Notes under the pieces: model-generated
The model's database searches: none
The model's input: the letters and a program-made list of their open reading frames with translations, nothing else
Told to the model about the DNA's origin: nothing
Program-made: the position numbers and the translations under genes
Origin: Prorocentrum cordatum
Lineage: Eukaryota > Sar > Dinophyceae > Prorocentrales > Prorocentraceae
Assembly (NCBI GenBank): GCA_963575745.1
Contig: CAUYUJ010009391.1
Coordinates: 184,642 to 248,641 of the forward strand
Reading direction: 5' to 3'
Length of the DNA stretch: 64,000 nucleotides
Shown: positions 45,141 through 53,963 of the stretch, piece after piece
How positions within the stretch are numbered: position 1 is the first letter of the stretch
Layout: every line of letters starts with the position of its first letter

Positions 45141-45144
45141 GGGA

Positions 45145-45248
45145 CATGATAATGATGATGATGATGCTGATGCTGATGCTGATGCTGATGATGACGACGA
45201 TGGTGATGATGCTGATGATGATGCTGCTGATGATGATGCTGATGATGC

Positions 45249-45315
<67 letters not shown>
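45145..45315 (+). repeat. GAT/ATG microsatellite
   Basis: About 170 bp of GAT-phase repeat; directly followed by the dispersed repeat at 45317. Confidence 0.95.
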
Positions 45316-45316
<1 letters not shown>

Positions 45317-45317
<1 letters not shown>

Positions 45318-45589
45318 GAGTAAACCCAAGACTCATCAACGATGATGCAAGAGACTGTCCCTCCATGTTCCCTCGTCCTAGGGCCTAAGGAGACTTGGTT
45401 TCCATTACGGAGAATGCACCATCGGAAAACAACCGTCTGATTTTTTCAATCGCGCAGAACACCATTCCTGTGACATCTGCTTTGTGGATAAACGTGGCTG
45501 TTGCGTCCCGACAATTCCAACTCTTACCAGCACCATTCCTGGGAATTCGACCATGCGAATCCTTGAAGCTGATGCAAACTTGTACAAAC
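45317..45589 (+). repeat. Left half of a dispersed repeat interrupted by the 7-kb retroelement
   Basis: Paralogue of 26279-26585: GTAAACCCAAGACTCATC, TTTCCATTACGGAGAATG, AACAACCGTCTGAT, GCAGAACACCATTCC, GAATTCGACCATGCGAATCC. It ends at the AAC at 45587-45589, where the retroelement begins. The continuation (about 75-bp repeat units) resumes at 52568. Confidence 0.6.
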
Positions 45590-45721
45590 GCGGATTCACA
45601 AATGTGAAGCGTAGTTAGTCTCTCTGCACCCTCCCTCCGCACTTGCTTGCATCCGTCTCACTTCCCCCTCTGCTCTCCTTGTCTTCTCCGCAGCCTTTTG
45701 GGTCACAGGGGGGACCGCTTG
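45590..45721 (+). repeat. A1 split direct repeat
   Basis: 132 bp, starting GCGGATTCACAAATGTGAAG. Differs from A2 at only about two positions. Confidence 0.9.
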
Positions 45722-46500
45722 CTCTAGAATGCGAGGAACTCGCTGGGTCCCGCCCGCAGGCAGGGCCGGCGTCCACCTGCATCGGCAGGCTCGTGTTCGC
45801 CTCCCGGGGGCTGCAGGGGAAAGCCGGGGCGCACGCCCGGCGTCCGCTGTACGACGCCCTCGGGCACCTTGAGGCTGCCCAGCGCGCTGGCGAATGGCCT
45901 CCGCAGGCACAGGTGGCCCTCCGCTTGTGGGCGCACCTGCTGCGACGCGCGCGCCCGCGCACGCAGCCGCTCGCTTCGCCGGCCACTCCCGTGGCTATTT
46001 TGTATGGTGATGCAGCATTGTCGACCAAGCGCGCCGCAGCCATGCTCGTCATCCCCGGTGCGGCGCGGGAGCTCCGCGAGGGCTTCTCGGTCGTGCTGCC
46101 GAGCGCGGTGCTTGAACAGCTGGGGCCGTACCATCAGCACGCCATCAACGGGGCCGAAGTGTGGTGGATCGCCAAAGCACTGGAGGTGTGGGGCGAGACA
46201 ATCCGCTCGCATTGTCTTCTCTGATTCGGTGACAACACCGCTGCGCTCGCCGGCTGCGTCCGGGGATACAGCGGGTCCCCCTACGTTGCATGCGTTGTCG
46301 GTGCCGTGCACGAGCTTCTCTGCCAGCATGACATCCGGTGCTGGTTCGAGTATGTGCACACTAAGTCGAACCCGCTCGACGCGGCGTCGCGGGAGGACGG
46401 TGCAAGTGCTCACTGGGCTCGGGGCCTCTGTTCTGCAGGTCGCGCCAACCTTGGGCGTCGATCTGTCCCGCTACCACACGAGGGCTGTTTCGCGTGGCTA
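45722..46500 (+). pseudogene. DIRS-type RNase H remnant
   Basis: The frame from A1 through 46224 reads ILYGDAALSTKRAAAMLVIP, with the first catalytic Asp, then AEVWWIAKALEVWGETIRSH, with the catalytic Glu in the AE pair. It then hits a stop. In the next frame GDNTAALAGCVRGYSGSPYV gives the third catalytic Asp in the typical D-N-T/S-A-L block, and it continues as YVHTKSNPLDAASRED to a TAG at 46499. The order D-E-D with spacing of about 50 and 30 residues fits retroelement RNase H, and the DNTAAL block is typical of DIRS-type enzymes. One frameshift near 46222 inactivates it. Upstream, GRLVFASRGLQGKAGAHARR resembles the connection region after the reverse transcriptase, but the transcriptase is missing: A1 leads almost directly into this domain. 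The frame opens on a non-ATG codon within A1. Confidence 0.65.
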
Positions 46501-46540
46501 GACAACGGGGGGCCGCTGCTGCTGCTGCCGCCGCCGCTGG

Positions 46541-49500
46541 TTGCTGCTGCTGTTGCCTCTTGGCTCCTGCTGCTGCCCCCAGGGGATGCCTCAGCTCCTG
46601 CCGTCGCGGATCTGGGTGGATGACCTCTCCCTCTCCGCGGTGGGTTCTCGTCCCGCTGTAGTCGCTGCCGTCTCGCAGGGCATCCGCGACTTCGGGCAGG
46701 GCATGCAGCAGGAGGGCTTTGCGTTCTCCCCCAAGAGTGTTGTGGTGTGCTCGCCGCTGGAGGACGCCCGCAGGGTCGCGAAGATTGTCAAGCAGCACGG
46801 GTTCACCGTCCAGGCTTCTTCCTTCGGCACATGCCTCGGAGTTGACCTTGCGGCGGGCAGGCGGCCTGTGCGCTCCACGATCTCGAAGCGCTTCGGCAAG
46901 ACGAGGCAGGCGAGCAAGCGGCTCCGAGGCATGGCCAAGGCATCAAGGCAGTACCTGAAGTGTGGGTTCGTCGAGAAGGTCGGCCTCCAGACGGCAGCGA
47001 CCTACGGCCTCGAGGTCTTCGGCGCCTTCGGCAGCAGGCTGGCCGAGCTGCGAAGGCGGTTAGCGTCAGTCACAGGCGCCGTCAAGCGCGGGAGGTGCCT
47101 CACCACGCAGCTGGCCCTCCGCGCGGGAGCCCTTGACCCTGCACGGCGCCTCCCTCGGGCGCTCCTCAAGAACTGGATCGAGGTGTGGAGAGGCAGCCAG
47201 GAGGTACGTCGGCGGGTTGAGCGCGCCTGGATCCCCATCCATGCCAGGCTGCGCGAAGCCTCTCCCGAGGAGAGGTCGAGGCTGGTGCGTGGCCCCATCT
47301 CCGCCCTGCAGGCTATGCTGTTGCAGTGTGGCTGGTGTCCTGTGGGTCCTCGAGGTTGGGAGCGACGCCTTCAGGATGGTTCTCGTGAAAGGTGGGCTTT
47401 TCCTGGCGAAGTCAGCATCACCGAGGGCTCCTGCCAGGCCATCCTCGACGCCTTCGACGCCTCAGTCCAGGAGGACCTGTGGCAGCGCGCGGCAGGTCAC
47501 TGGTGCGGTGCTGGCTTGGAAGGAGGAGCTGGCCTGCGTTCCCTGCAGAGTCTCCTTCAGAGGCTCAGGCGGCTCCCTGGGGGGCCTGCGCTTGAGGAGC
47601 TGCTCGCCGCCATCGCTGTCGGAGGCGCGTGGCCGCGAGCCAGAAAGAGGGAGGTCTTCGGAGACACTGAGCTCTTGACGTGCCCGCGCTGTGGAGAGGC
47701 TGAGGAGACTGCCCACCACAGGTACTGGAGCTGCCCGTGCAATACGGGCAGCAACGCATATGACGACAGCGACGAGTTCAGCGGCCGAGCGGCCACCGAC
47801 CATGAGGCGCACGCCGCCTTCTGGCTCAGGGGCCTCCTCCCTGCCAGATGGACGGAGGTCAGCGCCCCACCCGACGGCGACTCGTGGATCTTCTTGCAGG
47901 GCCATCGTGCCGATGGTGTCGCCCCTGGTGAGTTTGGACGCGGTTCCGAGCTCGACCCCCTCGTCCTCTTCGGCGACGCCAGCGGGGGACGTGAGGGGCA
48001 GGTGCCACATCTTCGACGGGTCGGGCTCGCCGTGGCCAAGATCCAACTGCTCAGCGGCGCGCTGGAGAAGGCCGTCTGGGGCAGTCTCAGCGGCCCCGTG
48101 CAGACCGTGCACCGCGGGGAGCCACGTGCGCTGGTACTAGCTGCGCAGGGTTCCCTGGGGCCGACGGTCTACGTCTCCGACAATCTGGCAGTCTGCATGG
48201 GCTGGTGGAGCAGACGCGATCAGCGGCCGCAGGGTGCTGACTGCGACCTGCGGGCCCTGCTGGGCCAGCTCTTCCTGGCGAGGGACAGGTCGGAGTTCGT
48301 CGTGGAGCACGTGAACTCGCACCTAGACATGGACGAGGCCGCGCGGCGGGGCCTCCCGCCATGGCTGATCATGGGCAATGCGGTCGCCGACGCCCTTGCA
48401 GGTGAGGCCGCTGAGCTGGCCCGTCTCCCTGCCACCGAGAGAGGGCGAGTGCTCCAGGCTGAGCAGATGGCGCTGGTGGTCAGACGGCGCCTGCTGCGGG
48501 CTACATTGGACGCGCTGAGCGCCGAGGCCGAGTTCACGCCATCGGTGCGACGTGCGAGGCGACGGCGACAGGCCCCACCTGCGCCCAGCATGGTCGAGGC
48601 CTTCGGCTCGTCGCACGCGCTGGACAGCCGAGGCAGCTGCTTGAGATGCAGGTGTTCAGCCTCCCGCTCCGTGCGATCGCAGTGGATGGCATCTCGCTGT
48701 CCAGGGCTGCTACGCGATGGGCCCTCCACACTCATGATGCGGGAGGGCCTTCCGCATATCGGAGGAGGCCGGCCTCATGCTTCCTATTTTCTACGACTTC
48801 ACGAGCGCCTGGACGTGTGGTTCTGTGTCTGCTGCGGGTGCTTCGTGGCCGCTGCAGGTCGCATGGTGGGTCTAGGCCTGCGGGCCAGATGCCTGGGGCG
48901 CCCCTCGCGGGCTGGTCGCGACTACCTCCAGCGGCTGGCGCGTGGCCTGTGGCCGAAGGTCAGTGGACAGCGCAGGTTCGTGAGGAAGGAGGCCGAGCTG
49001 ATAGGCCCGAGGCTGCTGGCTCGTCGACGCCGTGCTGCACGAGCTGCTGCACGGGCCGCAGAGCGACGAGGAGGCCTGGCCCCCCCTGCGCTGGTTGCGG
49101 AGGCCTACCGCGAGCCAGACGAGGTGGCCCACTACGTGACGGACGACGCGGATGGAGAGGCTCTTCGTGAAGGCGTGGGTGCTGCGGGTCGATCCGCGCG
49201 GGAGATCGGCCTAACCTCGTGCGAACCGCTGATCCCAGAGCGGCTCTCGCCAAGGCCCCGCGCCGTCGACGCAGAGCAGGAGGTTGTTGTGACGAGCGAC
49301 TCGGTCTTCGAGGCGGCAGTCATGGAGGGGCCAGCCGCTCCACATGCGATGAACACGGAGGCCGATGACATGCTGGACGGGGTGGTCCACCACCTGCTGG
49401 ACGACGCCATGATAGGTGATGCTGTTCGTGGAGGCGTGGGTGCTGCGGGTCGATCCGTGCGGGAGATCGGCCTAACCTCGTGCGAACCGCTGATCCCAAA

Positions 49501-50332
49501 GCGGCTCTCGCCAAGGCCCCACGCCACCGACATCGAGCGGGAGGTTGTTGTGAAGAGCGACTCGGTCGTGACGGCAGACCTGGAGGGGTCAGCTGCTCCC
49601 CATGCGCGGGGCACTGAGGCCGAAGGTGCGCTGGGCGAGGTGGGTCGCCACGAGCTGGACGACACGATCGGGGAAGAGATGCGTGAAGGCGCTGGTGCTG
49701 CGGGTCGATCCGCGAGGGAGATCGGCCTAGCTCCGTGCGAACCGCTGATCCCGAAGCGGCTCTCGCCAAAGGCCCTCGCCGACATTGTGATGGGGTGCGA
49801 GGTGCTGGGCGACGCCACCCGCGTGGAGGCCCACTCCGCACTGGGCGACGCGATCGGGGACGCGCTGGGCGACTCGGTCCTCGGGGCGGCAGACCTGGGG
49901 GGGCCAGTCCCGCTGGGAGCGGCACCCCCAGGTCCTTCGGCTGGGTCAGACAGTTGCCCGCGCCCTGTGATAAATTGCGGGACAGGAGAGTGTGAAAGGG
50001 AGGCGAGGAGCGCCACGGGCGCGGAGCCGTCCTCGCCTCCCCGTGGTCTTCCTGCGGATGCGAGCCTCAGCGACAAGGTCGCTTTCCTTCTTCGAGCTGC
50101 TCGCGGCCGCAGCGGCGCCGTCAAGGAGGACGAGTTCGGCCAGGAGGCGAAGCGGCAGCGCCGTGCGGCGGCTGCTGCGCCCGCGGGCCGTGGCCCCCGC
50201 CCCTGCAGCTGGCCGCAGTCGGCCACCCGCGGGGCGCCCGCAGGCGGCCCGCCAGCCAAGCGGGCGCGGGCCGACGCCGCCGCGCTGAGCTTGCCTCGCG
50301 CTCCGCGGGCCGCCGAGGGCGGCGACCGCTGA
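46541..50332 (+). CDS. LINE polyprotein C-terminal part: RT end, zinc motif, RNase H, repeat domain
   Basis: 1263 codons without a stop. The first codon is TTG and the 5' end is truncated, so no true start exists. Residues 21-30 carry WVDDLSL, the catalytic F/Y-V-D-D loop of reverse transcriptase; the thumb-like region follows to about 230. A CCHC motif is at C381, C384, H392 or H393, C398. A complete RNase H has D479, E527, D547, H594 and D617 in the expected order (FGDASG, EPRA, VSDN, VNSHLD, NAVADAL). A second Cys-rich segment lies at 700-720 and 762-767. From about 870 three diverged copies of an 82-90-residue repeat follow, each with AGRSxREIGL then CEPLIPxRLSP. The tail is Ala/Arg-rich. 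The upstream fingers and palm, and any endonuclease, are absent, so it cannot be autonomous. The triplicated tail is unusual for a LINE. Confidence 0.75.
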   Translation: MLLLLPLGSCCCPQGMPQLLPSRIWVDDLSLSAVGSRPAVVAAVSQGIRDFGQGMQQEGFAFSPKSVVVCSPLEDARRVAKIVKQHGFTVQASSFGTCLGVDLAAGRRPVRSTISKRFGKTRQASKRLRGMAKASRQYLKCGFVEKVGLQTAATYGLEVFGAFGSRLAELRRRLASVTGAVKRGRCLTTQLALRAGALDPARRLPRALLKNWIEVWRGSQEVRRRVERAWIPIHARLREASPEERSRLVRGPISALQAMLLQCGWCPVGPRGWERRLQDGSRERWAFPGEVSITEGSCQAILDAFDASVQEDLWQRAAGHWCGAGLEGGAGLRSLQSLLQRLRRLPGGPALEELLAAIAVGGAWPRARKREVFGDTELLTCPRCGEAEETAHHRYWSCPCNTGSNAYDDSDEFSGRAATDHEAHAAFWLRGLLPARWTEVSAPPDGDSWIFLQGHRADGVAPGEFGRGSELDPLVLFGDASGGREGQVPHLRRVGLAVAKIQLLSGALEKAVWGSLSGPVQTVHRGEPRALVLAAQGSLGPTVYVSDNLAVCMGWWSRRDQRPQGADCDLRALLGQLFLARDRSEFVVEHVNSHLDMDEAARRGLPPWLIMGNAVADALAGEAAELARLPATERGRVLQAEQMALVVRRRLLRATLDALSAEAEFTPSVRRARRRRQAPPAPSMVEAFGSSHALDSRGSCLRCRCSASRSVRSQWMASRCPGLLRDGPSTLMMREGLPHIGGGRPHASYFLRLHERLDVWFCVCCGCFVAAAGRMVGLGLRARCLGRPSRAGRDYLQRLARGLWPKVSGQRRFVRKEAELIGPRLLARRRRAARAAARAAERRGGLAPPALVAEAYREPDEVAHYVTDDADGEALREGVGAAGRSAREIGLTSCEPLIPERLSPRPRAVDAEQEVVVTSDSVFEAAVMEGPAAPHAMNTEADDMLDGVVHHLLDDAMIGDAVRGGVGAAGRSVREIGLTSCEPLIPKRLSPRPHATDIEREVVVKSDSVVTADLEGSAAPHARGTEAEGALGEVGRHELDDTIGEEMREGAGAAGRSAREIGLAPCEPLIPKRLSPKALADIVMGCEVLGDATRVEAHSALGDAIGDALGDSVLGAADLGGPVPLGAAPPGPSAGSDSCPRPVINCGTGECEREARSATGAEPSSPPRGLPADASLSDKVAFLLRAARGRSGAVKEDEFGQEAKRQRRAAAAAPAGRGPRPCSWPQSATRGAPAGGPPAKRARADAAALSLPRAPRAAEGGDR
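49160..49770 (+). repeat. Threefold internal repeat in the LINE frame
   Basis: The block GGTGCTGCGGGTCGATCCG, GAGATCGGCCTAACCTCGTG, CGAACCGCTGATCCC is repeated at about 49168, 49436 and 49693. Spacing is 268 and 257 bp, and the reading frame is kept throughout. Confidence 0.85.
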
Positions 50333-50413
50333 GCGGGGGGCGCGGGCGCCGCGGGCGGGGCGCGTCGGCACGACTGGCGCGTTCCCTACTGCCCTCACCC
50401 TCACCCCCACCCT

Positions 50414-50470
50414 CCTCCTCCTCCTCCTCCTCCTCCTCCTCCTCCTCCTCCTCCTCCTCCTCTTCCTCCC
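50414..50470 (+). repeat. CTC microsatellite at the LINE 3' end
   Basis: About 17 CTC units then TTCCTCCCC. It separates the LINE frame from the recombinase frame. Confidence 0.9.
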
Positions 50471-50526
50471 CCCCCTCCGCCTCCTCTCACTCCAAGGGCC
50501 TGCGGGGCAGTCGTCGCCGCGGCGGC

Positions 50527-52156
50527 GTGGCGAAGTCTGAGGGCGCGATGCTCTGGCAACCCCTCCCCGCCCCCTCCCCCTCCCTTGCTTCCCTCGCCCC
50601 CTTCTGGCCCAGGGGAGGGGGGCGACCGGGCGGGCGACGACGCCCAGCGCTACCGGGCTCAAGCTCGACGTGCCCATACTCTTTCGGCTCCTGGCCCGCG
50701 CGCCCCGCCGGGCGCATGGCCCCGCGCCTGCGTAGGTGCGCGCCGGTGCGCTCCCCGCCGCGGGTCCTTCGCGGCAGGCTCAAGACCCAGGGCCGCCGGG
50801 AGCAGGCCCGTCAGGCGCCCGCGCCCCGCGCCGCCGCCGCTGCGGCAGCGCTCCAGGCCCCGTCGGGCCCCGCTCTGGCAACCGCGCGGGTTGTGTTGCC
50901 GGTCGCCCAGGGGCCTTCCGAGGCCCCAGGCTGCGCCGGGGGGGGTCCCGCTGGGCAGTCTTGCGCCGCTGTGCCCGGGGGCAGCGGCGGCGCGCTCGGC
51001 TGCCCGCGCGCTGCTGCAACTCCCCGCGGGGTCCAGGCCACTGCTTGTGGTGCTCCGCGTGTGCTTGGCCCCGCTGAGGCCTGGTCGTCGCATTGGGGCG
51101 TGGTGGGCAGCTTGCGCGGTGCTGCCACCAGACAGAACGTCGACATGATGACGGCGCTGAGCCGGGACAGGCGGTGCTCTTTCAGGCGCCCAGATGGCGC
51201 CCCGCCCCGCGTGGTGCTGCAGGCCATGAGCGAAGCTCGTGCTCAAGGTGCGGACCTGCTCCGGCTGGCCGACACAGTTGCTGAGAGCCGGTTTCTGTGC
51301 AAAACGGTACCGTCTACACTAGTTACATACGCGTCGCATCTGCGTATGGTTGCATGGGCTTCCGAGCTCTTGGGTGAGCCCCCGCTGGGGTGCAGTGTGC
51401 AGCACATTCGCCGCGTCGCGGCGGTGTGCGCGTGCGCGTCAACGCAGCGCGGTTGGTTGAGCGCGTGGGCCCTGGCGCACCAGGTGGCCGGCGTGCCGTG
51501 GCAGGGTGGCCAAGATGTCATTTTGAAAGGCATCAGGCTCGGCACCGCGAAGTGCCGGACGCCCAGACTGCCGAGGCAGAAGGTTGATCGCCGGCTTTTG
51601 CGGCGTTTGCTCCGCCATGCGTTGGCGCACCAGCGACATTGGTGGTGCATCATCGCCGTCTGGGCATGCAACTTTCTGTTGCGGATGCCCTCTGAGTTGT
51701 TCGCGCAGTGCAAGCGTGATCTTGTGCAGGTCGCTGGGGGGGCGTTTTATCTATGGCCCCATCCGGCGACAGCAGCGGGTGGATCTGTGCACCCTTCATG
51801 CTATTTGCTTGTGCGGCACGGACGAGGGCATTTGTTTGCACACTTGGCTTCCTGTGTGGGACCATGCGATCGCAGCTGAGGGCCCTCCGTTTGGCGGGTA
51901 TACGCCTGCGACGTGGACGGCCGAATTCCGGCGCCAGTTGCAAGCCGTCGGGGTCGCCAACCCCGAGGTGTGGTTTGGGCGCGATGTCCGGCGCGGAGCT
52001 GCGAGCGACGTCTTTGCGCCCTCCGGAGTCGAAGCCATGCTTTCCCGTGGTGGCTGGCGCTCTGTCACGTCCGCGCGACCGTGCGTGTCGGGCGACGAAG
52101 TTGCAGCTGGCCTGCTCGCGCAAGGGGTCATCGATGCTTCGGGCCCCGAGAATTGA
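50527..52156 (+). pseudogene. Tyrosine recombinase (YR) of the DIRS-type element, broken
   Basis: The first frame (50527-51879) has a low-complexity Ala/Pro/Arg-rich start and then, from residue about 205, a recombinase-like region: STLVTYASHLRMVAWASELL (SAM-like N-terminal domain) and LLRMPSEL with the box I Arg at residue 386. The frame is lost at about 51760-51790. The second frame carries a Cys-rich LHAICLCGTDEGICLHTWLP, then DVRRGAASDVFAPSGVEAML and GGWRSVTSARPCVSGDEVA to the TGA at 52154. In this family the latter two blocks normally carry H-x-x-R and the nucleophilic Tyr. Here the His position is Arg (codon at 51980-51982) and the Tyr position is Cys (52082-52084). With the frameshift, the protein cannot be active. 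The family assignment is by motif only. Confidence 0.7.
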
Positions 52157-52224
52157 GCGCGGCCGCGTGGGCGCGCTTGCCCGCTGCACCGTGGCCACCC
52201 TCCGTTTTCCGTTCCATTGGCATT

Positions 52225-52307
52225 GGGGCCGGGGTGTGACCTCGTGTGCGCGACTTGGCCAATGAAGAAAAGAACGCGGAGGAGGAGGAATAGGATCAGA
52301 AGCTAAC
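52225..52307 (+). repeat. B1 split direct repeat
   Basis: 83 bp containing CGACTTGGCCAATGAAGAAA and ending AGAAGCTAAC. About six differences from B2. Confidence 0.9.
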
Positions 52308-52439
52308 GCGGATTCACAAATGTGAAGCGTAGTTAGTCTCTCTGCACCCTCCCTCCGCACTTGCTTGCATCCGTCTCACTTCCCCCTCTGCTCCCCTTGT
52401 CTTCTCCGCAGCCTTTTGGGTCACAGGGGGGGCCGCTTG
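52308..52439 (+). repeat. A2 split direct repeat
   Basis: 132 bp, immediately after B1 with no gap; near-identical to A1. Confidence 0.9.
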
Positions 52440-52484
52440 TCCCGCCCTCCCGCCTTCTTTTTCCCTCTGGCGCCGCTGCGCCTG

Positions 52485-52567
52485 GGGGCTGGGGCGTGAC
52501 CTCGTGCGCGCGACTTGGCCAATGAAGAAAAGAACGCGTAGGGGGAGGAATAGGAGCAGAAGCTAAC
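52485..52567 (+). repeat. B2 split direct repeat, right end of element
   Basis: 83 bp ending AGCTAAC, after a 45-bp spacer (52440-52484) unique in the window. The flank resumes with AAGCTGTTAC. Confidence 0.9.
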
Positions 52568-52606
52568 AAGCTGTTACAAGGTGTTGTAGACATCGCATCC
52601 TGGAAG

Positions 52607-52980
52607 GTGCTGCGCTGCGCTAAGGCGAGAACCAAATAACCCGCCCTTTATCCGTGAAGCTCTTAAACAACATTAAGACGAGTGTGCGTGGCGCTAAGGG
52701 GGGAACCACATTTTGAAAACGACCCGCCCTCCATCCGTGATAAAGCTCGCTAACTTTCAACAGGAATGTGTGCTGCGCTAAGGCGATATCAACATTTTGA
52801 AAGCGGCCCGCCCTCCATTTGTGAAACTGTTGCAAATGTTTCAAGCTTCAGGGTCATACATAGCGAGGAATTCTCGGAAGTCTCAGGCGAGATGCCCGGC
52901 CCCCTATACCGACACGTCTGGGGGTGCGACAGGGAGGAGTTTTGGATGGAGCAGGCGGAGGAGAAGGAGGGAGGCCTTCG
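52607..52980 (+). repeat. About 75-bp repeat family (locus 3) plus tail
   Basis: Three units with GCGCTAAGGCGAGAACCA, CCCGCCCTCCATCCGTGA and GCTCTTAAACAACATTAAGA. A TCTCAGGCGAGATG motif follows, then GGGGTGCGACAGGGAGGAGT as at 28668. This is the right half of the segment interrupted by the retroelement. Confidence 0.7.
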
Positions 52981-53500
52981 AGATTTCTTTGTGCCTTTTT
53001 GCGATCTGCAGAACACTGCATCGTCGGGAGAAATTTCGACTGGAGCTATCGGCCCCATCTTTCTCGAGGACCGGAGAGTGCTGCATTTCTCGAGCTGGAT
53101 CGATCTGCGAGAACTCCATTGGCCCGAGACCAGGCGGAAACGCCTATTGAAAAATGCAGCGATGGAGTTCCAGGAAAGGCCAGAACTCCCCCCAGGTGCA
53201 GACGTCCGTGGTCGCGTTTTTTCTAGCAGCGTGGGTCCCGGGAGGTCTGGAGCATCTACCCGGGACAGGCGTTTCATCCTGAATTATTTTTGTGACCGTC
53301 CCAGGGTCTGGCGAGGGCCCCGAGATCGAGGCTGAATACGTCCAAAACATTCCGGTCCGCCTCCAGTTCCATCGTCGACGATGCTCGTTCGATGCTGCAC
53401 CGAAGGTAAGTTGGCCTGAATCACCCTTGTGGTCGAAACGCGTAGCCTCTTTATCTTTTTGCTTGCCACTCGATCCAAAACAAGTGAACGACGCGAGAAA
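52981..53500. other. No recognised gene
   Basis: A plus frame (52766-53335, 189 codons) reads across from the repeat tail, with stretches such as GEISTGAIGPIFLEDRRVLH. It looks natural in part but has no domain and begins inside the repeat units. A minus frame (52789-53277) overlaps it. Confidence 0.3.
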
Positions 53501-53502
53501 AC

Positions 53503-53640
53503 GAGTTTGTCTTCGCCGGCATTCGCGCGTAAGCTGCCCGCGTAAGGTCGCGCGTGATCGCCTCCGTCTCCAGTGTGGCGTGCAGCGCTGGCGGCCCGCG
53601 GAAGCTGCGGCGCCAGGCCGCTATGGCATCTGGCGTGAGA
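53503..53640 (+). repeat. Dispersed repeat, ATTCGCGCGTAAG family (copy 1)
   Basis: CGCCGGCATTCGCGCGTAAG, CCCGCGTAAGGTCGCG, CCTCCGTCTCCAGTGTGGC. Homologous to 59936-60060. Confidence 0.6.
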
Positions 53641-53668
53641 GCCCTTTGTTTTCGTCGCCCAAGTGCTT

Positions 53669-53801
53669 GGCATCGCTCGGACGTGTGCATTTTGTCTCGG
53701 CGAAGACCCTCCAGGAGCCTGTCCTGTCTGGGCCACCTTGCGAGAAAGTGCAAGCGCACGAAGCCGCAGTAATGCACGGGGAATGGACGTCCGAGCGATA
53801 G
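53669..53801 (+). mobile_element. MITE-like element, ATCGCTCGGACGT family (best-preserved copy)
   Basis: 133 bp with perfect 13-bp inverse ends ATCGCTCGGACGT and ACGTCCGAGCGAT. The interior has TCTCGGCGAAGACCCTCCAG and AATGCACGGGGAATGG. No coding capacity. Confidence 0.8.
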
Positions 53802-53841
53802 CACGATGGTTGTGGTCGCCCCAGTTCAGGGGAGGAGAAAC

Positions 53842-53957
53842 CACCCAGACCCGATAATTGGCGTTTATAAGACGGCCTTGGGCGTTTACCAAACAGCCTT
53901 GCCCTGTTCGATTCCTTCTGTGGGTGCGTTTACGAAACGGCTTCGCGTGTCGGGGTG
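53842..53957 (+). mobile_element. MITE-like element, CACCCCGAC family (copy 2)
   Basis: Ends CACCCAGAC and GTCGGGGTG; interior as in 44598-44714, including CCCTGTTCGATTCCTTC. It lies only 6 bp from the next element. Confidence 0.65.
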
Positions 53958-53963
53958 ATCACA

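Larger units (their letters stand above)
46510..50475 (+). mobile_element. 5'-truncated LINE inserted in the element body
   Basis: A non-LTR retrotransposon lacking its 5' end lies between the RNase H and recombinase remnants. The left junction is within a CTG-rich stretch (46515-46580) and cannot be placed exactly. The right end is probably the CTC microsatellite at 50414-50470, as some LINEs end in short tandem repeats rather than poly(A). No target duplication was identified. Its reading frame is far better preserved than the host element's, so it is probably younger than the frameshifts around it. Confidence 0.65.
45590..52567 (+). mobile_element. Tyrosine-recombinase (DIRS-superfamily, Ngaro/PAT-type) retrotransposon with nested LINE
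   Basis: The element is about 7 kb. Its repeats are arranged A1 (45590-45721), body, B1 (52225-52307), A2 (52308-52439), spacer, B2 (52485-52567). This A1-body-B1-A2-B2 split direct repeat layout is the hallmark of PAT and Ngaro retrotransposons, which insert through a circular intermediate using a tyrosine recombinase. The internal B1/A2 junction reads GAAGCTAAC-GCGGATTCAC, exactly the junction a circle joining B2 to A1 would have. AAC precedes A1 and ends B1 and B2, so it is the likely crossover triplet. The body has an RNase H remnant, then an unrelated LINE, then a tyrosine recombinase remnant. The element's own reverse transcriptase is absent. Broken frames mean it is no longer autonomous. 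The structure is seen directly; the superfamily name is inferred from it and from the recombinase. Confidence 0.85.

Noticed and set aside
46541-46600. A true start codon for the LINE frame at 46541
   Set aside because: The codon is TTG in a CTG-rich stretch, and the domain is already truncated at the catalytic loop; the frame has lost its natural start.
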